From: Cladopsammia gracilis
Lineage: Eukaryota > Cnidaria > Anthozoa > Scleractinia > Dendrophylliidae
Reading direction: 5' to 3'
DNA length: 64,000 nt
NCBI GenBank assembly: GCA_022457155.1
Contig: JAJGOT010000275.1
Coordinates: forward strand, 222,501 to 286,500
Of the stretch, positions 26,101 to 34,800 are shown in pieces. The translations under genes and the position numbers were made by a program. Positions within the stretch are counted from its first letter, which is position 1. Every line of letters begins with the position of its first letter. The notes under the pieces are model-generated. The model worked only from the letters and a program-made list of their open reading frames with translations. It was not told the origin of the DNA and did not search any database.

Positions 26101-27898
26101 TTTTTATCCAATTTAGTTGTATATTTGATGGCATTTGGTGATATAATATGGTTAAATAACGAAATTTCCATGTCATTTTCCATTCTGGTGAAATTTTGAG
26201 TTTTGTACTCGTTTTTAGTTCATATTTCTTTGCATTCATCACTTTTGACGATTCAAAATATTTCGAGAACAAGATGGTAGCATTATGTTCCACAAGGAAT
26301 TGAGAAGTTAAGGCTGTCCCCATTTTTTTTTCTCCGTTTACCGTCGTCCGACCGACCCATATTTTTGCGTTTTCAAAACTAAAAAGTTCAACAAGGAAGG
26401 TATAAATGACCTAGTGAAACATTTTTTCACTTCTTATCTGAAATATCAAAGACTTGCTGTTCCAGTCATTGATGCTGGCAGATCGCAAAGAAGTGTTGGA
26501 GGTTCATCATTTTTTTCGCTTTTCTCGGCTGATTTTTACCACGACATCGATCTTTTATTCCTCCATGTTGATTTTGCAACCACGTCTCGTTGTTTCCAGG
26601 CTCCACGGCAATGATGCTTCGGTACCGGGCCTTCTAGTTCCCGATTGCTCCTGATTTTTTTTTAAGATTTTTTTTTTAATCCGACCGACCGACCCAAAAT
26701 TAGGAAACGCATTCGACGGTTAACGGAAAAAAAAAGGGGACAGCCTAAGGTGGAAGAAGAACACCAAATCCGGGAATGTTTGAAAGAGTTCTTACATTTC
26801 AGGATCATACACTGATGGATACATAAGTGAAATTAACGTTTGAATATTAACTAATATCCAAATCCCGTTCAGCCAAATTTCTCACAAAGTACGTACGTTT
26901 ACTTACTCATTTTATATACTGGTTCTTGATAAAAAACATGTTTATCGGTTTGATTAGTTCAATGAGAAGTATGAATTTTAAAGATTGACCGTACACGAAT
27001 TGATTCCCGACACTATAATCAGTTAGAAAAATTGTAAAACTCTATCTTTTCCCGTAGCTGATGATGGCTGGCCTGAATTTTTTGGCTGAATTTTTCAGTT
27101 AGTGGCCATGAAGTTTGTCGAGCTTTAGTATAGTTAAAACTTCATTATGCTGAACTCAACGTATGCTGGTCTCGTTTTTCAGAGAAAATGATATTGATTG
27201 TCTTAGCAAAAAAAAAAAAAAAAAAAACGATAGGAAGCCAGATCAGGATTCCGCCTAGGGGACTTTGTTTACTTTCCCTTTTATGGTGTAAAAAGCGATG
27301 TTGTTTGGAGTTTGATATCAATATTAATGTTGTAGTCAATTCAATTGCAAAATAGCTTGCAAAATTGTCTTTCTTTGCTTCTAAGAGTCGAAAAAGATAA
27401 ATAGATTAAGTTAAAGTTTCGTTTTTGTCCCTTAAACACTGAAGTACTTTTCCAAGCTTTTTAACGTACATATTAAGGTTATATAAAACAATATACATTT
27501 CATTTGAGGTGAATAAATCCAAGACCCAATGCATGATAATGCCTCTGACAGATGTTATAAAAGAAATGAAAACAAATGATCTTACCTCAAACTTTTCGAT
27601 CCTCCAAACTCTTGTACCTATCTGAGTTTCCACTCCACTCCAGGCGGGTTCTTTTTGTGCGGCTTTCTTTTTGAACTGGATATTGAAATAACAATTACAA
27701 ACACACCACCAATAAAGATCTTGATAATGTTCATAAAGTTTCTCGCAAAGTGCACAAAATTTTCCTAAAAACCTTGGTGTTCCTCAGTAATTTTTAAAAT
27801 ATAAACACTGAACTTACCCTTCTGTCTTCATCGGTTCCAATTTTTGCAACATTGGAATCTTTCCAGTCATACTCCTTCTGTTTTCGCAAACCACTCAT
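17089..27898 (-). CDS. Gelsolin/severin-like actin-binding protein (gene A), seven exons resolved, 3' end open
   Basis: Split gene read 5' to 3' on the minus strand. Exons are 27818..27898, 27586..27675, 24028..24117, 22820..22915, 18126..18223, 17845..18022 and 17089..17181. Every junction is AG/GT and the frame is continuous for 242 codons. The N-terminus ([16 protein letters not shown]) is the usual start of invertebrate gelsolin/severin-like proteins. Residues 45-119 form a canonical gelsolin repeat 1: [24 protein letters not shown], then [20 protein letters not shown], which carries the actin- and calcium-contacting QDE segment. Residues 124-145 ([12 protein letters not shown]) are the typical linker and 150-157 the GGIESGF turn. 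Residues 160-242 look like a divergent repeat 2 ([21 protein letters not shown]) lacking the usual WxG. Family proteins sever, cap or bundle actin filaments in the cytoplasm. There is no signal peptide or membrane segment in what is resolved. The ATG at 27898 has A at -3. The C-terminal exon or exons were not identified. Confidence 0.85.
17845..18022 (-). CDS. Gene A exon 6
   Basis: 178 nt, with TATAG acceptor and a GTAATA donor after ...YRILQ. It completes GGIESGF and encodes a beta-rich stretch that aligns by position with the first half of gelsolin repeat 2 but is divergent. If the donor is not used, the frame reads 24 more codons to a stop just past 17770. Confidence 0.75.
18126..18223 (-). 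CDS. Gene A exon 5
   Basis: 98 nt, starting phase 0 and ending phase 2 (...GG), TGCAG acceptor and GTGAGT donor. It encodes [18 protein letters not shown] and then the EIVEGG turn. The phase-2 end is matched by the corresponding exon of gene B. Confidence 0.88.
18255..18545. mobile_element. SINE-like repeat, copy 1
   Basis: Carries GGAGGTCGGACACCTT, the AAGCCTAAGCCTAGCTGAGG block and CACAGGTTCAATCCTGAG, which resembles a pol III B box. A near-identical block lies at 51083..51360. It faces an inverted partner of its left end at 19081. Confidence 0.6.
18546..19079 (+). mobile_element. 5'-truncated LINE 3' end with poly-A tail
   Basis: The frame closing at 18773 encodes [30 protein letters not shown] and a final [11 protein letters not shown]. 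This is the typical C-terminal pattern of CR1/L2-type LINE reverse transcriptases. About 300 bp of 3' UTR follows, ending in an AAATAAATAAA run. It is inserted within a SINE-like/TIR unit. Confidence 0.7.
19081..19380. repeat. Exact 100-bp tandem triplication
   Basis: Units start at 19081, 19181 and 19281 with GGTGTCCGACCTCCTTCTTA and are almost identical (one visible G/A change at about 19119). Each begins with the reverse complement of the left end of the SINE-like repeat at 18299 and continues into a GTTGAACCTCCCC segment. Confidence 0.9.
19394..19552. mobile_element. MITE family 3, copy 2
   Basis: AAAGGCCCACCTTCACCC and GGGTGAAGGTGGGCCTTT are perfect inverted ends. It lies between the 100-bp triplication and the retroelement. 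Confidence 0.85.
19642..20690 (+). pseudogene. Gag-like ORF remnant of the retroelement
   Basis: Begins at ATG 19642 ([20 protein letters not shown]) and hits TGA at 19780, where a CGA-to-TGA change is a possible cause. After a frame change it continues with a Lys/Leu-rich coiled stretch ([19 protein letters not shown]) and an in-frame TAG at 20327, and it ends in a Cys/His cluster. Confidence 0.65.
20810..21790 (+). pseudogene. Reverse transcriptase remnant
   Basis: Two overlapping frames cover the RT: one ends at 21370 after [11 protein letters not shown], the next begins at about 21340 with [16 protein letters not shown]. The shift in the middle of the palm domain disables it. The catalytic NYIDDFG is at about 21517..21537. 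Confidence 0.75.
21980..22370 (+). pseudogene. RNase H remnant
   Basis: The frame changes near 22060 between [13 protein letters not shown] and INVLELPS. In [14 protein letters not shown] the position that is usually Asp (CDNSN) is Val, and TGA follows soon after at 22207. [10 protein letters not shown] at about 22294 is the usual RNase H C-terminal signature. Confidence 0.65.
22572..22652. repeat. 28-bp tandem repeat
   Basis: Three units of GCGGGAAAATATGCAACC followed by AGTGCCATGC, GC-rich, directly downstream of the retroelement remnant. Confidence 0.7.
22820..22915 (-). CDS. Gene A exon 4
   Basis: 32 codons, phase 0 at both ends, TTCAG acceptor and GTAAGA donor. It contains [18 protein letters not shown] followed by [10 protein letters not shown], the most diagnostic part of repeat 1. 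Confidence 0.92.
23649..23965 (+). mobile_element. tRNA-derived SINE with duplicated head
   Basis: The head GCGGTGGTGTAGTGGTT occurs twice (about 23651 and 23676), followed by a GGTGGTTCAAGCC B box. The body has ACTTTACTCCACATTGTCTC, a GGGTACCGG block, GGGGGTAACCCTGCGATAGA and ACCGGGTTAAGCTCC. Acceptor-stem pairing is absent, so it is not a tRNA gene. I recognise the body as a dispersed cnidarian-type SINE. Confidence 0.75.
24028..24117 (-). CDS. Gene A exon 3
   Basis: 30 codons, phase 0 at both ends, TTTAG acceptor and GTTTGT donor. It contains [18 protein letters not shown], the signature strand of gelsolin repeat 1. Confidence 0.9.
24246..24390. repeat. Foldback repeat family 2, copy 2
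   Basis: GTGTTTCATCAGGATATCC and its inverted partner GTTTGGATACCTAATGAAAC flank a Lys-codon-like A/T centre with CGAAGCGCAGCCAAG. It lies in the gene A intron between exons 3 and 4, just upstream (in transcription) of exon 4. Confidence 0.7.
24485..24705 (+). repeat. Dispersed repeat family 4, copy 1
   Basis: CAGTTTGGAGATAAAGTGCA, GATGGAAGTAG, CACAGTTCATCAA and GATTTCGTGACTG are shared with 62640..62870 and, inverted, with 25965..26190. No coding. Confidence 0.7.
25965..26190 (-). repeat. Dispersed repeat family 4, copy 2 (inverted)
   Basis: Reverse complement shares GATGAACTGTAATCCACTTC and CATTCTGCACTTTTCC with the other copies. With copy 1 it could fold across 1.4 kb inside the gene A intron between exons 2 and 3. 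Confidence 0.65.
27586..27675 (-). CDS. Gene A exon 2
   Basis: 30 codons, phase 0 at both ends, TCCAG acceptor and GTAAGA donor. It encodes [10 protein letters not shown] and [10 protein letters not shown], the first strand of gelsolin repeat 1. Confidence 0.87.
27818..27898 (-). CDS. Gene A exon 1 (start codon)
   Basis: 27 codons from ATG at 27896..27898 to a strong GTAAGT donor, phase 0. It encodes the gelsolin-like N-terminal extension with the YDWKDSN motif. Confidence 0.85.
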
Positions 27899-28410
27899 TG
27901 TCAAAATCTAGAGTCTTTAATGCCAAGGGACAAGGTTTTATGCTTGCACGAGAGGTTTCGACTGCACTCGAGTAAGAATGCGGTACTCTTCAAACCGATG
28001 TAGTCTCTATGAAAGCTTTACCACCCGTAGATAGCTGAAATATGATTGGCGGGCTTGTGTTACTCACGATCTCCACGTAGTTAAGCGCCATTGTTAGTGT
28101 ACTTCGATGTTATTATTTTGTTTCCATAACGCTAGGTTTTGTGAATTTTTAATTTTAGCACCTGGCTTGTGTAGGTTGAGTATAATTTCTCGTAAATTCC
28201 AAAAGAAATCTGGGTTGACATCATACTATACGAGGCAAAAGTTTGGAGAAAACGAATTTCAATATGCTTCTAAAAATATGTCGGACGACAACGTCAAAAT
28301 AATGATTTTGCATAAGTTTTACAAAACTTACTAAATTTTTAGGAAAACAGGATTATTTGTGATTAACCCTGTTTCTGCAGGGACAAACTTGAGACAGGAA
28401 TAAAGGATCT

Positions 28411-28815
28411 AATTTTGAGTCTGTGGATGAAATCCTAAATTATGACCATTCAAATGAAATCTACTGAGCGGTACGTTCCTGTGGTACTGTTTATTATGCT
28501 ATACACGGTGGTTCTAATTTTGAGTCCGTGGGTGAAATCCTACAGTGTGACCATTCAAATGAAAGCTATTGAGCAGTACTTTCATTTGGTACTGGTTGTT
28601 ATCCTGTACAAGGTGGTTCTAATTTTGAGTCTGTGGATGAAATCCTACAGTGTGACCATTCAAATGAAGGCTACCGAGCGGTACTTTCCTGTGGTGCTGT
28701 TTATTTTGCTGTACAAGGTGGTTCTAATTTTGAGTCTGTGGATGAAATCCTAAATTGTGACCATTCACATGAAAGCTACTGAGCAGTACTTTCCCCGTTG
28801 TGCTATTTGTTATGC
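28411..28815 (+). repeat. 105-bp tandem repeat (four units)
   Basis: Units start at 28411, 28516, 28621 and 28726 with AATTTTGAGTCTGTGG and contain TGACCATTCAAATGAAAGCT and GCAGTACTTTCCTGTGGTAC. Period 105 is a multiple of three, which keeps a 103-codon frame open without implying a gene. Diverged copies lie at 29806..29990, 37620..37810 and, inverted, 61400..61590. Confidence 0.9.
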
Positions 28816-28999
28816 TATAAATACTAGTTATCCAATAGTTTTGAGTGGTATATCATGAAATATCTCACGCTTGTGTGTATACAAAGAAAATCAAATCACG
28901 AATATAATATGTCATGGAATCGCACGAGGAAGCATTGCATAACTTCTATTTTTATTTTCATCATTTCAATATTTAAACAGGAACGTGCAGTTTAGCATC

Positions 29000-31556
29000 C
29001 CTAGTTTAAATTAATGGAGTTTATAGTTGATTGTTATCCCGGCCCATGCCTTTATAACGTTGGTAACATTGAAGGTCTTCCGACTGAGATTTCTAACAAG
29101 TTTCAGATATTGTTACAATACTATTTGAAAGTTTGTGATCGAATTCTGAATTTTTCCGAAGTTTGCCGGAGACTCCCGACTATTTACCAAAGGATCGGTC
29201 ATTGTGCGAGATTTTCCAAAAATTGCCGAAGATTCCCGAAGATTATCAAGGAAAATACGAAGATATTTCGACTATAATCCAACTATAATGGCGGATCCGG
29301 ACTCCATAGGAGGGCTGGAGTGAATAAGGGCGGCTCGGAGTGAATAGGAGGGTGGAGTGACAAAGGGGGACTCGGAGTGAATGGAGGGGGGGAGGTGGGG
29401 GTGGAGTGAATAAGGGGGCTCGGAGTGTCAGTAGAGGGGGTGGAGTGTCATTATTGGTAGTCAGGCCGTGTCTGACGAAATCTTGGATAGAATATACTTA
29501 TAATCCCAGTTGTACAGTCAGCCTTGCTTTATTAGTTACTTCGTATTTATATCAAATTTTCTGACCAGATCCGTCAGGATCCGACGCTTTTGCATTGTCT
29601 ATTGGCCCTTGCAGATATTTCCAAAGTGTTCAGTTATTGTCTGTGCCTGATACACCGCTGCAGGTAGCTCTTTTCTTCTTTTCTGGCTGGATGCTGCATT
29701 TTCAAGCTAATAACTCTGGATTTTACTATTATTCGGGGTATTATTATAAAATTACTGTATTCATTAACCATTTTAATCCCAGAATCAATTATGGAGACAT
29801 GGAGTGTAGTTCTAACTTTTGCGCCTGTGGACGAAATCCTAAGGTGTCACCATTTAAATGAAACCTCTTCAGCAGTACTTTTGCATGGTACCATTTGTTC
29901 TAACTTTTGAGTCTGTTGATGAAATCCTATGGTGTGACCATTCAAATGAAACCTCTTCAGAAGTACTTTTGTATGGTGCTATTTGTTTTTCAATATTGTA
30001 CAAAATGAAATTTGGGATTTTCCTTGAATTTTGATATTTGACACTCTTGGGAGTTAAAGGTTAATAAAACAGTAATGTGGCCGATTTCCTTAAAACAATG
30101 GAAAGCGGTCTGGATCTGCGCCTGCGTTTTTACTGGTCAATGACAAGGCAATATTTTGGTTTCTACTTATTTTATTGTTCTCAGCTTCTAAAGCACTGTT
30201 TTCATTGAAATTTAATGGACAACCCAGCTAAGTTTGCACTAAATTCACTAATTGAAACATTTAGCGTATAACTCTGACTACCAGTAAACGTAATGACACA
30301 TTTTTAATACACTGCGATTGCGGTAACTTTCTCGAAGAGATTAAAGAAGAATCATCTTTCTAAGATAATTTTTCTTCGTGAACTATACTGACAATTAAAC
30401 TGCTTCGGTAAAATTCCTTCAATAGCAATCCCCAATGAGTTTAAACTGAAAAGAAGAGAAAAATTATTAGAACACAGAAAAAAAAATCATTGTAATAAAA
30501 CTGAAAAACAGAGGCTCTGTCTAGCCATTCAAATGTCACCAAACAATCAGACGTCTACCAAAGAGTAGAAAAGCAACTGCATGCGGATGATGTAACCTAA
30601 AATAACTAGTTTTAGTATATTAAAACAGTGGATAGCGTTGTTGGCGCGCAAGTGCTATTTACCTCCAAGCAATTCGAGCGCGAAAATTGTAATCGTTGAC
30701 AGGAATAAATGAGTTAAATATCTCCATTTTCGTGCCATATTATCCCACTGTTTTAGTATACACTGAAATAACTATTCACCTCAGTGTCGGTAGCCAGTGG
30801 TGGATATTTAACACCATTAGCCACACTTCGGTGAATAGTTGTTAACCATACCTCCCAACTCAATAGCCCTATTGATTCGACGAGAGCGTATCATGTGTTA
30901 TCCATCAAAACAGTTCAATTAAAACACCCTCAGGAACAAGAAAACTGTGAAACTCGATTACCGCTCCCCCTCTAAGTTAATTGGCCGTCTAGTCCATTGC
31001 AGGATTTATATCACCCCAGCATTTTTTAAGTATTTACCGACGCTCCAATGAAACGTCAAACGCTTTAAGCCCTGGTAAGTCCGGCATTAAAGGGTATGAT
31101 GTTTAATCGTTCTTCTAAATCTGAAAATGGCTATCTATTTACTGATAATAGGATTCAGGTCTGAAAATGGGAAGGGACATTTACATATTTTGGCCTGACA
31201 TTAGGTAAGGTTCTCAAGAGATAGACCACACACACCTCCAACAAAAATTATAAGAGAAACCTCCCCAGGCTCGATTAACGGAGTAAAAAGATAAAGTAGA
31301 GACCTCGCCAGCCAACATCGTCCCCAGGGTATCTCTTCTTTCTGTCCCCAGGAGCGACAGAGAGACCCTCAGGCTGGTCTGATCACGTGTCTCCCAAAGT
31401 TTGGGAGATTTCAAATAAACGATTCGAAGGAGAGGCGATTATAATTGTCCAAGAGACATGTGACCAGACCAAAATGTGTGTGTGTCTCCACCCTTCAGTT
31501 GAATGCCCACCCTGTGTCGCGTTGTGTTCAGTTTACGCAAGCACAAGGTTCTTGCT
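29000..31556. other. Intergenic between the two gelsolin genes
   Basis: Apart from 105-bp repeat copies and a GGAGGG-rich patch (29300..29450), no gene is seen. A strong minus-strand acceptor at about 30447 with 30 open codons (LNSLGIAIEG...) could be a distal exon of gene B, but its phase does not fit the exons found. Confidence 0.4.
29806..29990 (+). repeat. Two diverged units of the 105-bp repeat
   Basis: GAAATCCTATGGTGTGACCA, TTCAAATGAAACCTCTTCAG and a TTGACACTCTTGGGAGTTAAAGG-like tail. These phrases are typical of a dispersed repeat I associate with corals. Confidence 0.7.
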
Positions 31557-31700
31557 AGCCTGCGTGGCAGTCGTTTCCTTTCCAAAAGCGCGGAAGGCGC
31601 GTAAGTTATGGGGCGTTCAAGGAGCTCCTTTTCACGCCCCATAATTTCACGCGCCTCCTGCAGAATCGGAAAGGAAACGACTGCAGGCTTTGCAGGCCAA
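31557..31700. mobile_element. Foldback MITE abutting gene B's 3' end
   Basis: CAGTCGTTTCCTTTCC and GGAAAGGAAACGACTG are inverted, with a CTTATGGGGCG-type centre. It ends about 12 bp from the candidate stop codon at 31713. Confidence 0.8.
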
Positions 31701-31712
31701 GACATCGCTTAC

Positions 31713-31802
31713 CTAATTTAAGCCGACGGCAGCTCTGAGTTGGATTGAAAGTTGTCCAGCTTTAACGACAGTTATAGGGATGCCAGGATCCATTTTCTCC
31801 TT
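31713..31802 (-). CDS. Gene B candidate terminal exon
   Basis: 29 codons plus TAG after acceptor TTGCAG (KEKMDPGIPITVVKAG...). A second acceptor ten bases upstream (31812) gives a 16-codon ending with stop at 31762. The TAG is immediately followed by GTAAGC, a good donor, so the true end of the gene may lie further on. Confidence 0.4.
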   Translation of the reverse strand, partial: KEKMDPGIPITVVKAGQLSIQLRAAVGLN

Positions 31803-34800
31803 CTGCAATTTCCTGAGAAAATCCTTTCAATTGTGAAAAACATTTAAGAGAAAATTAAGCAAAATTGCTAAAAACGAAGTGCAAAATTTTAGCCAACGAA
31901 CTGCTCTATAATCTAATTTATAACGAATTTTTAAGGTAACTGTATTGCCTTCCGAACAGCTTCAAAACAGCTTTCCACCGAAACGATTCGCTGGGTGCTT
32001 CTTATCTTACATAATTTATCAAAACATATATACTTACATGGGCAATCATTAAGCCATTTCCCTTTTCCCCAATCCACCCCACGGCCTCACCGATTTGTAC
32101 GAACGCGTGATCTTCACCTCCTCTCAAATGAACAACATACACTAAGATGGAACAAACCATGGTTATGACACAACTCACTCCGAGAACCAGGCTGCTTGCA
32201 TTTGCTTCTATCAAGGGCAGGCAATGACTGGTTTACACGGCTCGCAAGCACTAACATTCATACCCTAACAGTAGAATATATTTCGATAGAGCTAAAACTC
32301 GCATGCAAGCAGGTTAGGTGTTAGTGTGGGTGAGGTGATTACATGTATGGAGTGTTTTCACATAACGTCACGGCGGCCATGTTGGTGTACCAAAACAATA
32401 AAACGGCGGCCATCTTGGTGTCCCAATCTAATCCTGTGGGGATTGAACTCTTTTCTAATGCAAACACTTTGTTTTGTTCAAATAAATTAGCATAGCTGCA
32501 GACCACGTGAGTGAAAATACTCTATAGAGCAGTTTTCAATTAAGTGTGGTAAAACCAAAACCAAAGTAATTACTCTGACCAATCACAGCAGTCGTAAACA
32601 ATCCAATGAACCAATCAGAGCTCGAAGCAATTACATGCCGGCGGCGCCAAGCGCTGGAAAACGCGTGCGAGCAAGTCACGATTGGTTTTGGTTTTACTTC
32701 TGATTGGTCGACAAAGTGGCGCGACATTTTTTAGCCAATCACAAAGCGTAGCAATGAAAAACCAAAGCAATTGAGTAGTCACTTTTCACACTCAATTGAA
32801 AACTGCTCTATTGGCTACCAAAAAAAAACATTTAATATGTGACATAGCACATTCGACAGGTTGATTTTGTGATTGCTTTAGTTTAGACGGGTAAAGTTAT
32901 CCGTTGTTCGTATTAAAGGTGCCCGTATTAATTAATGGTAATAGGACAGAGTGAATTTCAATTCGATCTGTTTTACAAGTGATTAACAAAATCGACGGAC
33001 CGCGTAGCGAGAGTCCGATTTGTTAATCATGAGTATGATTACACACAATTTTGACAACACGAAGTTCTATTATCAATTAATCATAACCATCACAATTTCC
33101 GAGGGCAACCTAACGTGAAAAAATGAGAAGAAATTCAAGAGAGTAACTTGAAGAAGCTTTTAATCAATCGAAAGCGTTAATACAATCCAATCACTGCAAA
33201 AGTGGCTTTGTTCAATGTATATCGAAAAAAAATGTATATAAAAAAACTGGCGTTGTTCCATGGCATTGTTCCATGTATATAGAAATGTTCAGTTTCATTT
33301 GTAGCTAGAAACACTACCCCGCAAGCAATACTTTTGCTTTAACCTATATTGACCTATAATTTTTATTGTGTATAAATAAAGGATGTTGTTGTTGTTGTTC
33401 CATTCCAACTTTGCTGTTGCCATAGTGATTGTATCAAATGATGTGATTGGTCCATTTAGCCTTAACGTTTAAATGTGATTAGCTTATCAAACTGTCAGAT
33501 TAGGAAAATACAGAAGTTTATGAACCAATCACATTTGAGGAAATTGTAATGCTTATGATTAAGCGGGTGAATTTTACTGCCCGTAATAATGAGGTGTCCG
33601 CAAAAAGTGGGATTCGACTGCACTTTCAAAAACCAACTTAAAATCGCTACATTTACATGGTTCTGGTAAAAGGGTATATTTATGAGTCCGGTTCCACACT
33701 TAACGGCGGTCTGTGCTAGGATTCATATACAGTATCATTAAAATGATACAAACCTTTTGTCGCAGAGTCCATCTTGCTCAGGCAAACATTTTCTCCTTCA
33801 AAACGTTTCACGTTTCTGTATTCAAAATTACCCTGTTGAGGAGGATTCGACCTTGAAAAGCGAACAAAGATGCCAAATGTTAGACAAGGCTTAGGATTAA
33901 CAACCACCGTTACTAACTCTTTAATAAGTGCAACACTGCAGTACGTTGCATATTGAGTTCAGCGGATATCCTTATTTTAGCTTGGGGACCTCTTCTTTAG
34001 TGGTCCTGCCCGCTATTTTTATAACAAGGATTTTCAACTTGAGTTTACTTTTTTTCATCCGTTTTATTACCGATGAATTCGGGAGACGAATCTGTTATCA
34101 CAAAAAAATAAAGTGTTTTTTTTTTTCAGTTAATTATAACGAAAGTTTACTTCAGAAATTCTGTAGGTCGACAGCGCGCAGAAGCAACCACTGAATCAGT
34201 TAAAATCTTTTACAACGCGATTAAGTAATGCTCCACATAAGAACTATATAAACTTCATTGTTCTGCGGCATTGGCTCTTTCCCACAAAGAATATCTTTGG
34301 TTTCAAGAATAGAGGAGGAGCTGATGGTTCATAATAATATTTCAGTATAAAAATAAAAAAAAATCCATTTGCGTCAATTAAATTTTAGGAAATGTTTGTG
34401 TTTAACCAATCAGAATAGCAGAAGACAATAGCTAATAATTTTGCTTCTTTGATGAAGTTCCCCAAATACAATATCTTTTAAAACTTGCAAGTTGTGCGAT
34501 TGGGTCTCAAATTATTTGAAACCTTAAAAAATTTAGGCAGAATGCACCTTGAACCTTAACTTTTTAGCAGTTTTTGAGTCTAGGCCAATGAGATCACTAG
34601 TTGTAACAATGAAAAAAGTTGACATTCCATCGTGCATTGCCGTTCAGCGCTATCCTTATTACTATTACTATATTATCCATCTTATGCGGATCATTACTTA
34701 AAGAAAATCTGAAGTCCCTAGTGCGCATGCTTGGACTTTGTTTACATTTTTTATTTTGATTTTGACGATAAGTTACATTCTGTGACTACTCACATGGAGC

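Noticed and set aside
29014..29277. 87-codon frame with repeated R.PKI / RRFPK words
   Set aside because: The repeated AGATTCCCGAAG-type words suggest low-complexity repeat DNA; no gene context.
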